A stretch of 40,686 nt of DNA from an uncultured Clostridia bacterium (GTDB taxonomy: Bacteria; Bacillota; Clostridia; Oscillospirales; Ruminococcaceae): the NCBI GenBank assembly GCA_947624575.1, contig CANQKY010000008.1, forward strand, positions 1 through 40,686, read 5' to 3'. Each line of letters begins with the position of its first letter. Within the stretch, counting starts at the first letter, position 1. The translations under genes were made by a program, and so were the position numbers. The notes beneath the pieces were generated by a model. That model made no database searches. It was not told the DNA's origin and saw nothing but the letters and a program-made list of their open reading frames with translations. This document shows positions 31,687-40,666 of the stretch, one piece after another.

Positions 31687-33639
31687 TTATTTTTTCTTGG
31701 TTGCAGTTTTGGTATCCTTGCCCGCCGGCTTTTTTGCCGCTCTCGGCTTACCCTTGAGGTAAAGCACCGAAAGCCCCGGAAGGGTCAGCGCGATCGACTG
31801 GTCAAAGCCGTGCATCGGCGCTTTCCGATTGACGCGAACGGCACGGGGATTCCCTTCCCCGTTCCCGCCGAACGCAAGATCATCGGTATTGAAAATCTCC
31901 TTATAGGAGCTTGCGTCCGGCACGCCGATCGAATAATCGGTGCGGGTGACCGGCGTGAAATTGCAGACCACGATGATGTCCTCGCCCTTGTCGTTGATCC
32001 GCCGGAAGCTGATGACGCTTTGAGAGGTGTCGTCATTCGAAATCCAGTTGAAGCCCTCCCAGGAGTCGTCACGCTGCCAGAACTCGCTGTGCTCCAGATA
32101 GAACCGGTTGAGCACCTCGGTAAAGTGCCGCATCTTCTGGTGCGCCGGATATTGCAGCAGAAGCCAGTCCAATTCCTGCTTATAGTTCCACTCGATAAAC
32201 TGCCCAAATTCCTGCCCCATAAAGGTCAGCTTCTTGCCGGGGTGCGCCATCATATAGGCGAGCAGCGTACGCACACCGGCAAACTTCTGCTCATAATCTC
32301 CCGGCATCTTGTTGATGAGCGAGCATTTGCCGTGTACCACCTCATCATGGGAGAGCGGCAGAATGTAATTCTCCGAAAACGCATAGAAGAACGAAAAGGT
32401 GATCTTCCCGTGATTGCCGGAGCGATACAGCGGATCCATCGACATATAGTCCAGCGTATCGTTCATCCAGCCCATGTTCCACTTGAAGTTGAAGCCGAGC
32501 CCGCCGTCCGAAGCCGGACAGGTCACAAGCGGCCATGCGGTCGATTCCTCGGCGATCATCATAGCGCCCGGGTGAAGGGTCAGCACCGTCTCGTTGAGCT
32601 GACGCAAAAACGCGATCGCTTCGAGATTCTCCTTGCCGCCGTACTTGTTGGGCGACCATTGCCATTCCTCGCGGTTGTAATCGAGATAGAGCATGGAGGC
32701 AACGGCGTCCACCCGAAGCCCGTCCATATGGTATTTTTCCATCCAGAAATTGGCGCTCGAGATCAGGAAGCTGCGCACCTCGGTGCGACCGTAGTCGAAT
32801 ACCCGTGTCCCCCATTCGGCGTGCTCGCGCTTCTGCACATCTTCGTATTCGTAGCACATGCCGCCGTCGAACTCACACAGCCCGAATGCGTCCTTCGGGA
32901 AATGCGCCGGCACCCAGTCGAGGATCACGCCGATTCCGGCGCGGTGACAGGCGTCCACAAACGCCATAAATTCGTGCGGCGTACCGTAGCGGGAGGTCGG
33001 CGCGAAATATCCGGTCACCTGATAGCCCCAAGACCCGTCATAGGGATACTCGGTGATCGGCATCAGCTCGATATGAGTATAGTGCATCTCCTTGACATAG
33101 GGGATCAGGTCGCGGGCAAGCTGCTCATAGCTGAACACATTCCCGTCCTGATAAACCCGCCATGAGCCGATATTCATCTCGTAGATATTCATGGGAGTTC
33201 TTCTCGGGTCATGCTGATTCCGCTTGCTCAGCCATTCCCCGTCGCCCCACTCGTAGCCCGATATGTCGTAAATCTTCGACGCCGTACCCGGACGCAATTC
33301 GGCATGCGTGGCATAGGGGTCCGCCTTGTCGATGATGTCACCGTAGGCAGTTTCGATACTGTATTTATATAAGGCATACTCCTCCAGATCGGGGATAAAG
33401 CATTCCCATACTCCGCCGTCATGGATTTTAAGCATCTGATGCACGGTGCGATCCCAGTGATTGAAGTCACCCACGACCGATACCGACTTTGCGTGCGGCG
33501 CCCATACGCGGAAGGTGATCCCCCGATTGCCGCAGAGCACCTCCGGGTGCGCTCCGAAAAAGTCATATGCGTTGCTGCTTGTTCCCTGAAAATATGCGTC
33601 CATTGCATCTTGCATACTTTTTTGCCGTCCGCCAGACAT
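31687..33639 (-). CDS. glgB: 1,4-alpha-glucan branching enzyme
   Basis: This 650-aa GH13 enzyme creates alpha-1,6 branches in glycogen. An N-terminal CBM48 domain (about 20-115; GITFRVWAPHAKSVSVVGDFN) precedes the barrel with region I DWVPAHF, nucleophile D in GLRVDAVASM, acid E in IAEESTAW and LSHDEVVHGK. The C-terminal all-beta domain ends in a lysine- and alanine-rich tail of about 20 residues (RAAKKPAGKD, TATKKK) not needed for the fold. First gene of the glg operon; GGGAGG precedes the ATG at 33639 and a sigma-A promoter lies about 30 bases above that. Confidence 0.96.
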   Translation of the reverse strand: MSGGRQKSMQDAMDAYFQGTSSNAYDFFGAHPEVLCGNRGITFRVWAPHAKSVSVVGDFNHWDRTVHQMLKIHDGGVWECFIPDLEEYALYKYSIETAYGDIIDKADPYATHAELRPGTASKIYDISGYEWGDGEWLSKRNQHDPRRTPMNIYEMNIGSWRVYQDGNVFSYEQLARDLIPYVKEMHYTHIELMPITEYPYDGSWGYQVTGYFAPTSRYGTPHEFMAFVDACHRAGIGVILDWVPAHFPKDAFGLCEFDGGMCYEYEDVQKREHAEWGTRVFDYGRTEVRSFLISSANFWMEKYHMDGLRVDAVASMLYLDYNREEWQWSPNKYGGKENLEAIAFLRQLNETVLTLHPGAMMIAEESTAWPLVTCPASDGGLGFNFKWNMGWMNDTLDYMSMDPLYRSGNHGKITFSFFYAFSENYILPLSHDEVVHGKCSLINKMPGDYEQKFAGVRTLLAYMMAHPGKKLTFMGQEFGQFIEWNYKQELDWLLLQYPAHQKMRHFTEVLNRFYLEHSEFWQRDDSWEGFNWISNDDTSQSVISFRRINDKGEDIIVVCNFTPVTRTDYSIGVPDASSYKEIFNTDDLAFGGNGEGNPRAVRVNRKAPMHGFDQSIALTLPGLSVLYLKGKPRAAKKPAGKDTKTATKKK

Positions 33640-33668
33640 TCACGCATACCTCCCTAGTCTTTTTCTTC

Positions 33669-33697
33669 ATTGTACCAAATTTCCCATCTATAATCAA
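33669..33697 (-). promoter_or_regulatory. Predicted sigma-A promoter of the glg operon
   Basis: On the minus strand TTGATT (33692-33697), a 17-bp spacer and TACAAT (33669-33674). The leader is only about 25 bases, so no riboswitch fits. Confidence 0.7.
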
Positions 33698-33852
33698 GCA
33701 AAAACGGTATAGATTTACAAAGAAATTTGAAAAACGACCCATTCCTTGTACTATTTACACAAATTTCAATTTTCTTTTTCAACAAGATGACATCATACGG
33801 CCGGCAATTCTTCAGTATAGCAAATAAGGTGCGCAAAATTTGGCGAAACGGC

Positions 33853-34179
33853 TCAGAGCGGGAAAATACGGTCGGGCAGTTCTTCCTTGGTGCAGAAAAT
33901 CGTGCCGGGATACTCCTTGCACAGCAGATAGCAGATTTCTCTCGTCTCCTCGTCGATCCCGCAGTCGCAGAGGATAAATCTGGGGTGCTTCCCGTACAAG
34001 CCCCGCCGTGCCGAGCGCACGATCCCCTCTGCCTGCTCCATGTGACCCTTCAGGGGGAGTATGCAGATCTCCGATGTGTCGGTGCCGCGCGTGATCCAGC
34101 GCTCCTCCCAAAAGCGCAGGAGCTCCGCCAGCCCGATCAGGCTTGCGAAAAATAACATACCAAGCAATATGTATCCCAT
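33853..34179 (-). CDS. Small membrane-anchored protein of unknown function
   Basis: This 108-aa protein has an N-terminal membrane helix (GYILLGMLFFASLIGLAEL) and a cytoplasmic or external domain with EICILPLKGHMEQAEGIVRS, PRFILCDCGIDEETREICYLL and a C-terminal FCTKEELPDRIF. I recognise no family. The start at 34179 follows AGAGGTG with suitable spacing; GTG three codons upstream overlaps that site. It is divergent from dinB, sharing a short intergenic region with a LexA box, so SOS control on this side as well is possible but unproven. Confidence 0.65.
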   Translation of the reverse strand: MGYILLGMLFFASLIGLAELLRFWEERWITRGTDTSEICILPLKGHMEQAEGIVRSARRGLYGKHPRFILCDCGIDEETREICYLLCKEYPGTIFCTKEELPDRIFPL

Positions 34180-34231
34180 TAGAAACACCTCTTTACTCTA
34201 TCTATATGCAGAAAGCGGTGTTTTCGTTCGA

Positions 34232-34272
34232 GAACATTTGTTCTTGCAATTTGCGAAGGAGCGTGGTACACT
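34232..34272 (+). promoter_or_regulatory. SOS promoter of dinB with LexA box
   Basis: The LexA operator GAAC-ATTT-GTTC (34232-34243) abuts the -35 TTGCAA (34244-34249); after a 17-bp spacer comes TACACT (34267-34272). Bound LexA would block polymerase directly. Confidence 0.9.
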
Positions 34273-34293
34273 AAAGAAAAAGGGGGTGCCGCC

Positions 34294-35493
34294 GTGGAAC
34301 GCGCGATACTGCATTGTGACTGCAATAATTTTTATGCTTCGGTGGAGCTTTTGCGGCGTCCCGAATTACAGCGGGTGCCGATGGCGGTCTGCGGCGATCC
34401 CGAAAAACGGCATGGGATCATTCTGTCGAAAAACGAGCCTGCCAAGGCATACGGCATCAAGACGGCGGAAACGATATGGCAGGCACAGCAAAAGTGTCCG
34501 GAGCTTGTGCTGGTGCACGCGCATCATGAGGAATACGCCAGATACTCCCGCCGGATATTCGAGCTGTACGGACAGTATACCGATCAGGTGGAACCGTTCG
34601 GGCTGGACGAAGCATGGCTGGACGTGACCGGAAGCCACCGGCTGTTTGGGAACGGACGTGAGATTGCCGAGCGGATTCGGCGGGAGGTGCGGCAGGAGCT
34701 GGGACTGACGATATCGGTCGGAGTGTCGTTCAATAAGGTGTTCGCGAAGCTGGGGAGCGACTATAAAAAGCCGGACGCCACCACCGTGTTTTCCAAGGAG
34801 AATTATCGGGAGCTTGTCTATCCCCTGCCGGCGGACGCACTTTTGTATGTCGGGCATTCGGCGTCCAAAGCACTTGCCGCGCTGGGGATTCGGACGATCG
34901 GGGAGCTGGCGGCAGCCGATCCGAAGCTGCTGCAGCGGCATCTGGGGAAGCTGGGGGATCAGTTGATCCGGTACGCAAACGGACTGGACACCGCACCGGT
35001 GCATAAATTCACCGACCGAAGGGTTCGGCAGTCTGCCGGCTGCGGCGCGACCTTTCATCGGGACATCATCACAAGAGCGGACGCAGTGATCGCCCTGCAA
35101 ATGCTGGCGGGACATGTGGCGGTCCGGCTGCGGCGGTATCGGCAAAAGGGCTGTACGATCCGGCTGGGGATACGGGATCAGAATTTTCGGAATATCGGGC
35201 GGCAAAAGCCGCTGCCGATCCCCACACAGCTGGCACGGGAGCTTTTGGAAAACGCCGTGGAGCTGCTGGACGCATCGTGGAATAAAAAGCCGATCCGCGC
35301 ATTGACCCTCACCGCCTGTCACCTGATACCGGAGCAGGAGGGGGATCAGCTGAGCCTTTTGTTCTCCATCGAGGAACGGGAGAAGCAGGAGCGGCTGGAA
35401 CGGGAGATCGACGGATTGCGGGAAAAGTACGGGGAGCGGGCGGTCACCACCGCCGCGATCCGGTACTCCGATTTAGAGGTGCGCGAGGAATAG
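34294..35493 (+). CDS. dinB: DNA polymerase IV (Y family)
   Basis: This 399-aa translesion polymerase starts with ERAILHCDCNNFYASVELL (metal-binding Asp) and has the second acidic site in FGLDEAWLDVTG (D and E). The thumb/HhH region (AALGIRTIGELAAADPKLLQ) and the little-finger domain (about 240-350) follow. It begins with GTG at 34294 behind AGGGGGTG. The C-terminus ends in REKYGERAVTTAAI, as in several Gram-positive Y-family enzymes. A LexA box overlaps its promoter, so it should be induced by DNA damage together with uvrB-uvrA-tag. Confidence 0.93.
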   Translation: MERAILHCDCNNFYASVELLRRPELQRVPMAVCGDPEKRHGIILSKNEPAKAYGIKTAETIWQAQQKCPELVLVHAHHEEYARYSRRIFELYGQYTDQVEPFGLDEAWLDVTGSHRLFGNGREIAERIRREVRQELGLTISVGVSFNKVFAKLGSDYKKPDATTVFSKENYRELVYPLPADALLYVGHSASKALAALGIRTIGELAAADPKLLQRHLGKLGDQLIRYANGLDTAPVHKFTDRRVRQSAGCGATFHRDIITRADAVIALQMLAGHVAVRLRRYRQKGCTIRLGIRDQNFRNIGRQKPLPIPTQLARELLENAVELLDASWNKKPIRALTLTACHLIPEQEGDQLSLLFSIEEREKQERLEREIDGLREKYGERAVTTAAIRYSDLEVREE

Positions 35494-35500
35494 AGAAAGG

Positions 35501-35531
35501 AAAAAGGCGAAGCTGTGTGCTTCGCCTTTTT
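35501..35531. terminator. Bidirectional terminator between dinB and ABC exporter
   Basis: AAAAAGGCGAAGC (35501-35513), loop TGTGT, and its complement (35519-35531), with A and T runs at both ends between convergent genes. Confidence 0.9.
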
Positions 35532-35551
35532 AAAAGACAAAATCCGTATTC

Positions 35552-37213
35552 TTATTCCTCAATGATCTTGCCGTCACGAAAGACCAGCTTCCGGTCGCAG
35601 AGCGCCATGCCACCGGGACGGTGGGTCACCATCACACAGGTGAGGTTCGGTATCTGCCGCAGATTGCCCAGCACCTGCGCTTCGGTTTTTTCGTCCAGGG
35701 CGGAGGTCGCTTCGTCGAGCAGCAGGATCGGCGCACGGTGCAAAACGGCGCGGGCAAGCCCGATCCGCTGTGCCTGCCCCTCGGACAAACCCAGACCATG
35801 CTCACCGATCACGGTGTCGATCCCCTGCGGAAGCTGGGAGACAAACTCATCGGCACAGGCGATTTTCAAAGCGCGATCCAATTCGCTGTCGGTGGCATCG
35901 GGGCGCACCAGCAGTAGATTTTCCCGCAGTGTACCGGAAAACAGGAGGTTTCCCTGCGGAAGATAGGAAAAATATCTCCTGGTCGCGGAGCCGATTTGGT
36001 AAACGCCGCCGGAGGTGGCAAGACTGATCTCACCGGCGGAAACGGGGTGCGCGCCCAACAGCAGACGGCAGAAGGTGGACTTCCCGATCCCCGAGCGCCC
36101 TGCGAGGGCGACAAACTCGCCTGCATGAATGGCAAAGGAAGCATCGGAAAGGACTTCCTCACGGTCGTAGGAAAAGGAAACGCCGTTGCCGCAGAGGGAC
36201 GCAAAATCGCCCTCGGCGGGAGCGCCCTCCCCCTCTCGCGGCAGGGAGAGGATTTCCTCCAGCCGCTCGGCGGAGGAAGTGGCGGCGTAGTATTGGGTGA
36301 GCAGATTGGAAGCGCCGGAAAAGGGGCGCTGCACCTGACTGACAAGCTGTAATACGGCAGTGAGGGTGCCGACGGTGATCCCGCCGGATAACAGGCGGAC
36401 GCCGCACCAGAGGAACGCCAGCAGATAACCGCCCCGCATCAGCAGTCCGTAGCCGAAATTGGCGGCGGAGCTGAAAATCGCACGGCGACAACGGATAGAA
36501 AGGTGCGCTTTTTGGAGATCGTCCATTTTCTTTTTCATCTGACCGGTGGCGCCGAACACCTTTACGACCAGTAGATTGTTGAAGGTCTCCTGCTGAAAGT
36601 TCCGCTTGTTTTCCTCGGCTTCCTGCACCGCGCGGTGAAGGGATTTCAGCCGCCCACGTAAAGCGCGGGCGATGAAAAAGGAGACAAGCCCCGCAACGAG
36701 GAAGAACAGGGCGAACCGCCAGTCGAAAATCAAAAGGGCGGTAAAGGCGAAAAGGAGGTAACAGAGCATTGAAGCAATGGTGGGAAGCATATGGGTGACC
36801 GCGTCCCGCACCACATGGATATCACCGGTCAGGTGAGTTTGCAGTACGCCGCTGTGATAGCCCTTGACCGCATCATATTCGCTGTCGAGAAAGGCGGCGT
36901 AATAATCGGTTTGCAGTTGGCGTTCCAAAGCGGCGGAGCAGCGTTCGGTGGCATACCGCCGCACGGCGAGGAAGAAAAGCTGCCCCAGTAAAAGGAGAGT
37001 GTAGACAACAGCGGCGGAGCAAAAGGGGGTAAACTGCCGCCCTACCGCCGAATCGACCACCGAGCGGGAGAGTACGGCACTGCCGGTCGCCATGGCGGAG
37101 ACCAGAATGCTGCAAAGGATCGGGAGCAAAAGCGCGCGCCACTGGCGGCGCAGCAAGTGGAACAGCAGCGCCCTGCCGTTTGGCAAGGACTGCCTGCCGG
37201 TTTTGTTGTCCAT
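35552..37213 (-). CDS. ABC exporter half-transporter (membrane domain fused to ATPase)
   Basis: This 553-aa protein has a type 1 exporter membrane domain (about 1-320, with helices near 25-50, 65-85, 140-185 and 260-290) and a C-terminal ATPase: Walker A GRSGIGKST (about 372-380), Q loop YLPQGNLLFSG, a variant signature LSEGQAQRIGLARA (canonical LSGGQ), Walker B PILLLDEATSALD and switch His in VTHRPGG. It should work as a homodimer. No C39 peptidase domain is fused, so if it moves peptides it does not trim leaders itself. It has its own promoter and lies downstream of a short peptide gene, from which a terminator separates it. Substrate unknown. Confidence 0.88.
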   Translation of the reverse strand: MDNKTGRQSLPNGRALLFHLLRRQWRALLLPILCSILVSAMATGSAVLSRSVVDSAVGRQFTPFCSAAVVYTLLLLGQLFFLAVRRYATERCSAALERQLQTDYYAAFLDSEYDAVKGYHSGVLQTHLTGDIHVVRDAVTHMLPTIASMLCYLLFAFTALLIFDWRFALFFLVAGLVSFFIARALRGRLKSLHRAVQEAEENKRNFQQETFNNLLVVKVFGATGQMKKKMDDLQKAHLSIRCRRAIFSSAANFGYGLLMRGGYLLAFLWCGVRLLSGGITVGTLTAVLQLVSQVQRPFSGASNLLTQYYAATSSAERLEEILSLPREGEGAPAEGDFASLCGNGVSFSYDREEVLSDASFAIHAGEFVALAGRSGIGKSTFCRLLLGAHPVSAGEISLATSGGVYQIGSATRRYFSYLPQGNLLFSGTLRENLLLVRPDATDSELDRALKIACADEFVSQLPQGIDTVIGEHGLGLSEGQAQRIGLARAVLHRAPILLLDEATSALDEKTEAQVLGNLRQIPNLTCVMVTHRPGGMALCDRKLVFRDGKIIEE

Positions 37214-37254
37214 ACGATCCGCCCCCTTTCAGAATGGAAGAAATATCTGCTTCA

Positions 37255-37283
37255 ATTATAAAAGAAAATGAAAAGATATGCAA
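37255..37283 (-). promoter_or_regulatory. Predicted sigma-A promoter of the ABC exporter
   Basis: On the minus strand TTGCAT (37278-37283), a 17-bp spacer and TATAAT (37255-37260), about 40 bases before the start codon. Confidence 0.7.
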
Positions 37284-37323
37284 GTCAAGAAATCATGATG
37301 GGTAAAAGAGAATAAACACAAAG

Positions 37324-37353
37324 AAAAACGGCGGGCGAAAGCCCGCCGTTTTT
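37324..37353 (-). terminator. Terminator after the peptide gene
   Basis: AAAAACGGCGGGC (37324-37336), loop GAAA, and its complement (37341-37353) with a T run on the minus strand. It ends the secreted-protein/peptide transcript before the exporter promoter. Confidence 0.85.
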
Positions 37354-37439
37354 AGAGATTTGCGAGAGTACCATGCTGAAAACGCACGGTGAAGCGTGGG
37401 ATAGGAATTTGGAAACGGTTTGTATCCGTTTATCCGTTA

Positions 37440-37592
37440 TCACATGGAATCCCAACTAGCCTCGCCGCTGCCTTGCTCGAGACCGGATTGAATAAAATCC
37501 AGATCACTGCCGTTCGACACATCAGCCATTATGGGATCAGTCGATAGAAAGGTGACGATCTCAAATTTCGGTGTCTCATATTCCTTTTTCAT
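37440..37592 (-). CDS. 50-aa peptide with YxxP leader-like motif
   Basis: A 51-codon gene begins at an ATG preceded by AAAGGAGG at ideal spacing, 17 bases after the stop of the large secreted-protein gene. The product starts MKKEYETPKFEIVTF and ends in GSGEASWDSM; the middle is acidic and Ser/Gly/Asp rich. There is no signal peptide. The Y5-x-x-P8-x-F10 pattern recalls the leader motif that RiPP recognition elements bind in lasso-type precursors, and similar short KKxYxxP proteins are frequent in gut Clostridia. No maturation enzyme is in the window, so precursor status is only a hypothesis. A terminator follows about 90 bases on. Confidence 0.7.
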   Translation of the reverse strand: MKKEYETPKFEIVTFLSTDPIMADVSNGSDLDFIQSGLEQGSGEASWDSM

Positions 37593-37609
37593 CTTGATTC
37601 GTCCTCCTT

Positions 37610-40438
37610 TCAACCAAGACTCGTTGCGCTAGCTACTTTTGCTTCAGTAGAAGCCGTCTCTGCGTCCAACGTTTTCAAAGTGGCTTTCAAAGTAAAGTCA
37701 GCGGGAACCCCATTGCTGAAGTGTACGGTCATGGTGTAATACCCGTTGGAGAATGTGATATCATGTGTCTTAAGCTCTTTGTTCTGGGTCTCACCGGAAG
37801 AACCTGTGATCACAAGCTGAACATCGCCGACCTGCAAACCAACGGCATCGGCATCGCGCCACTCGAACACGACCACAAAGTCGTCGCCGTAAATGTTCGA
37901 ACTGTAAACATTCAGTGTCGGCTGTTTATGAACAGGAGCACTTTCATCGACATACACGGCAGTGTAAAGAGCTTCTGAGCCGCCTTCGGATAATGCGAAA
38001 ATCTCAAGCTTATTCTCATAGGAGACGATATAATGCGAATCGGCACCGCCCTTGAGCCAGTGGGAGAATTTCTTGCCCGCGATATCAGGCGCTTTCAGCG
38101 TTACCTGTGCGCCCGCATCAACTTCCAAATTACCGGTCATTGATTGATCACCACTAGAAATGGTGACCTGACCCTCAGCATCGAAAACAACACCCTTAAC
38201 ATTTACTTTCGAGACAGTAGCAGGGGTATTTGCCACATAGATCGGTGCAATCACCACTTCTTCAGACTTCAACAAGATAGAAGCAGCAGCAGCACCTTCA
38301 CCATTGATGTCGGCTTCACCAGTCACGGTCTTCCAGCCGGCAAAGGAGTAGCCCAGCTTTGCGGGAACTGCTGCGCGGGCTGTGGACAAATCTACCGTAT
38401 AATTGTTGTTGGTGATACCGGCTTTTTCGGACCAGAACGGCTCACCGTACGGCTCCGTATCATTCGGAACTGCCTTTACGGTACGCATATCCTCGGTATA
38501 GATTGGAGTAAAGGTGACTTCGCCGGTGATGGTGTAGGTGTTTTCGTGAACCTCGTACGCATAATCTAACGGATCGACGTGCCAATTGCTAAAGGTGAAA
38601 CCGGGGATTGTCTCTCTATAAGATGTCAGATCAATTTCTTTTCCATCGGTGATCGATTGAGTTTCAATATCATGTCTGGTCGCACCGGGGACATCTGTTT
38701 CTTCTTCGCCAACCAAATACTTCGGCGGTTTGATTGTAACTGTGTGCTTCGGGATCTCCTCAAAGGTGGCGGAAGGAGCAGCTCCTTCGGTCGCGGTAAA
38801 GGAGACTTGATCTTCCTTCACTTGACCTTCTTTGTCCGGAACATTTTCCCAGACAGTCTGCATACCCTCAGCCGGGTGAGCAGTCAAGGTGATTTGAGCA
38901 CCCTCTTTCACCTGCAAAGAAGGATTCGCAGTATGATCCAAGCCTTTCCAGTTAATTGCATTACCGCCATTGCTCTCTGCGTCTACCGCCACATCAAGCG
39001 TACCGCCCTCGGCAACCGTGGGCTTCACATTGACGATAGAAGTCTCAGGGTCAAAAGTGCCGGTATCGGTTTCTACTACATAAAGTCCATTGACTGTAAT
39101 AGTACCGCCGAGAGGGTGGTCTCCAGAGCCTTCACCAAAACCTATCTGCAACCATTTTACATCAGACAAACTACCAATAGTAGTATTGCTCGGATTGGAT
39201 AAATCAAAGTCAACTGTTGCGGTATTTTGATCCCACGAAATAAATTGATTATTGGAAGACGGGGTGGGACTTCCTACTTTAGGTGGCTCAACGATATAAC
39301 CGTTATCTGAGTAAAGCTTTACATTCCAATTTGAGCAATTTAATCCATTCCCTTTTGTAAATTTACAAATAACATGAGACTGCTCAGTAAGTTTTGACCC
39401 ATCAACGGCAACAAAAATATTTGATGCCCAGTCATGTGCGGAAGGATCATTGATGGTAAATGTGGCTGTTCCTTCTGCTACATTTACATCAAAACAGGAA
39501 GTATTACTACCAAGTTTTGCATCGCTTTCAGAAGTCAGCGGATTTTGATATGTGGTGTAGGAGCTGACAGCTTTAACATCGGGTGCTTGGCTGTAGAAAC
39601 CAATGTTATCAACTTGGAAAATATCGTTATCAGTGGTTTTGTATTTTCCTGAGAAATTTTGATAATTCCAGCTTAATTGGACATAAACATAAGAACCATT
39701 TGTTTGATTGTATGTATCAACATTGCTTATGCCAAAATCGCTCCACGGATAGAAAAACTTTAATGGTTCAGTTGGAGAGATGTCAGCAATATCACTGTCT
39801 TGAAATTGAAACGGAGAGTGTTTCTTCCATTCAGAATCAGTAATATTGGTGGCAACTGTTTTCGTTGTTTTGGCGATTTCAACATACCTGTTGGCATCAC
39901 CATAACCTGCATAAACAGGAACAGTAGAATATACTTCAAAATAAAGTCCTTCACCAGATAACTGAGTGGCATCAAGTTTTATATTGATACGAGTATAGAC
40001 ATTGACATTATTAGCGTCGGTTAAATCACCAATGATATCGCTACCTTTCAATTGAAGTGATTTAGAATTACCAATGCCATTATCAACAATATAGGTGGGA
40101 AAATATTGATTTGCCCAATTTGCCTTATCACCTTTAGTATCAGATGTTACATAAGTATAGTTTTCAAAATCCTGCTTGATATCGACGGTGTATTTTCCAC
40201 CGTTCCATTCGACAATATCCCCAGTTGCCGCAGTCGCTGCCGGGACATCTGCCGCAGGAGCGGCTTCCGCCACGGGAGCAGCTTCCTCCGCTGTCGGTGC
40301 TACTTCCTCCACCGCCGCAGTCGGCGCCGGTGCTGCGCCCGCCCCGCCGCAATCTGCCGCCACCGCCGTAAACGACGGCAGTACCGAAGACGCGAGCAGC
40401 GCGCAGGACAGCAGCATACTCAACCATTTTTTCTTCAT
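37610..40438 (-). CDS. Large secreted multi-domain surface protein
   Basis: This 942-aa protein has a signal peptide (MKKKWLSMLLSCALLASS to about residue 30), a low-complexity Ala/Pro/Glu linker (about 35-75), two carbohydrate-binding-like beta-sandwich stretches (about 80-290 and 295-450), and a series of InlB B-type or bacterial Ig-like repeats (about 460-850) with FSNWHVDP, YSFAGWKTVTG and FSHWLKGGADSHY, then a final beta domain. There is no LPXTG sorting motif, dockerin or C-terminal membrane anchor, so attachment to the cell is unclear. The start at 40438 follows GAAGGG and gives the signal peptide; an upstream in-frame start would add nine basic residues. Function likely adhesion or glycan binding, inferred from fold types. 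The interior (about 39230-40160) is distinctly AT-rich. Confidence 0.8.
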   Translation of the reverse strand: MKKKWLSMLLSCALLASSVLPSFTAVAADCGGAGAAPAPTAAVEEVAPTAEEAAPVAEAAPAADVPAATAATGDIVEWNGGKYTVDIKQDFENYTYVTSDTKGDKANWANQYFPTYIVDNGIGNSKSLQLKGSDIIGDLTDANNVNVYTRINIKLDATQLSGEGLYFEVYSTVPVYAGYGDANRYVEIAKTTKTVATNITDSEWKKHSPFQFQDSDIADISPTEPLKFFYPWSDFGISNVDTYNQTNGSYVYVQLSWNYQNFSGKYKTTDNDIFQVDNIGFYSQAPDVKAVSSYTTYQNPLTSESDAKLGSNTSCFDVNVAEGTATFTINDPSAHDWASNIFVAVDGSKLTEQSHVICKFTKGNGLNCSNWNVKLYSDNGYIVEPPKVGSPTPSSNNQFISWDQNTATVDFDLSNPSNTTIGSLSDVKWLQIGFGEGSGDHPLGGTITVNGLYVVETDTGTFDPETSIVNVKPTVAEGGTLDVAVDAESNGGNAINWKGLDHTANPSLQVKEGAQITLTAHPAEGMQTVWENVPDKEGQVKEDQVSFTATEGAAPSATFEEIPKHTVTIKPPKYLVGEEETDVPGATRHDIETQSITDGKEIDLTSYRETIPGFTFSNWHVDPLDYAYEVHENTYTITGEVTFTPIYTEDMRTVKAVPNDTEPYGEPFWSEKAGITNNNYTVDLSTARAAVPAKLGYSFAGWKTVTGEADINGEGAAAASILLKSEEVVIAPIYVANTPATVSKVNVKGVVFDAEGQVTISSGDQSMTGNLEVDAGAQVTLKAPDIAGKKFSHWLKGGADSHYIVSYENKLEIFALSEGGSEALYTAVYVDESAPVHKQPTLNVYSSNIYGDDFVVVFEWRDADAVGLQVGDVQLVITGSSGETQNKELKTHDITFSNGYYTMTVHFSNGVPADFTLKATLKTLDAETASTEAKVASATSLG

Positions 40439-40555
40439 TTTTCGCCCTTCTTTCGCCCTTGTCACAGTTTTTTGCGTACCCTTTTACCCCGTGCAGGCGG
40501 TTGCCCTCCCATGCCAACAGGCACAGTACCCCTACATCAGGATATCATTAAGGTT

Positions 40556-40584
40556 AGTATATACCAATATTTTGTGGTTGTCAA
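40556..40584 (-). promoter_or_regulatory. Predicted sigma-A promoter of the secreted-protein operon
   Basis: On the minus strand TTGACA (40579-40584), a 17-bp spacer and TATACT (40556-40561). The leader of about 110 bases is GC-rich with a few short hairpins (TGCC-TGTT-GGCA); I could not match it to a known riboswitch. Confidence 0.8.
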
Positions 40585-40666
40585 TAACTTTATTACAAAT
40601 TTATAACAACCGTTTTGTCAAGTAGTTATCGCGAAAAAAGTTGAAAAATTTTTTTGAACTCTTTAT

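Noticed and set aside
29230-33165. A 1311-codon open frame on the plus strand opposite the glg genes
   Set aside because: It is exactly antisense to four well-recognised glycogen genes, has no recognisable domains and runs through their intergenic gaps; long antisense frames are expected from GC-rich codon bias.
40439-40550. Cyclic-di-GMP-type riboswitch in the leader of the secreted-protein gene
   Set aside because: The leader has GGGTACGCAAA, slightly like part of the GEMM motif, but the other conserved parts are missing.
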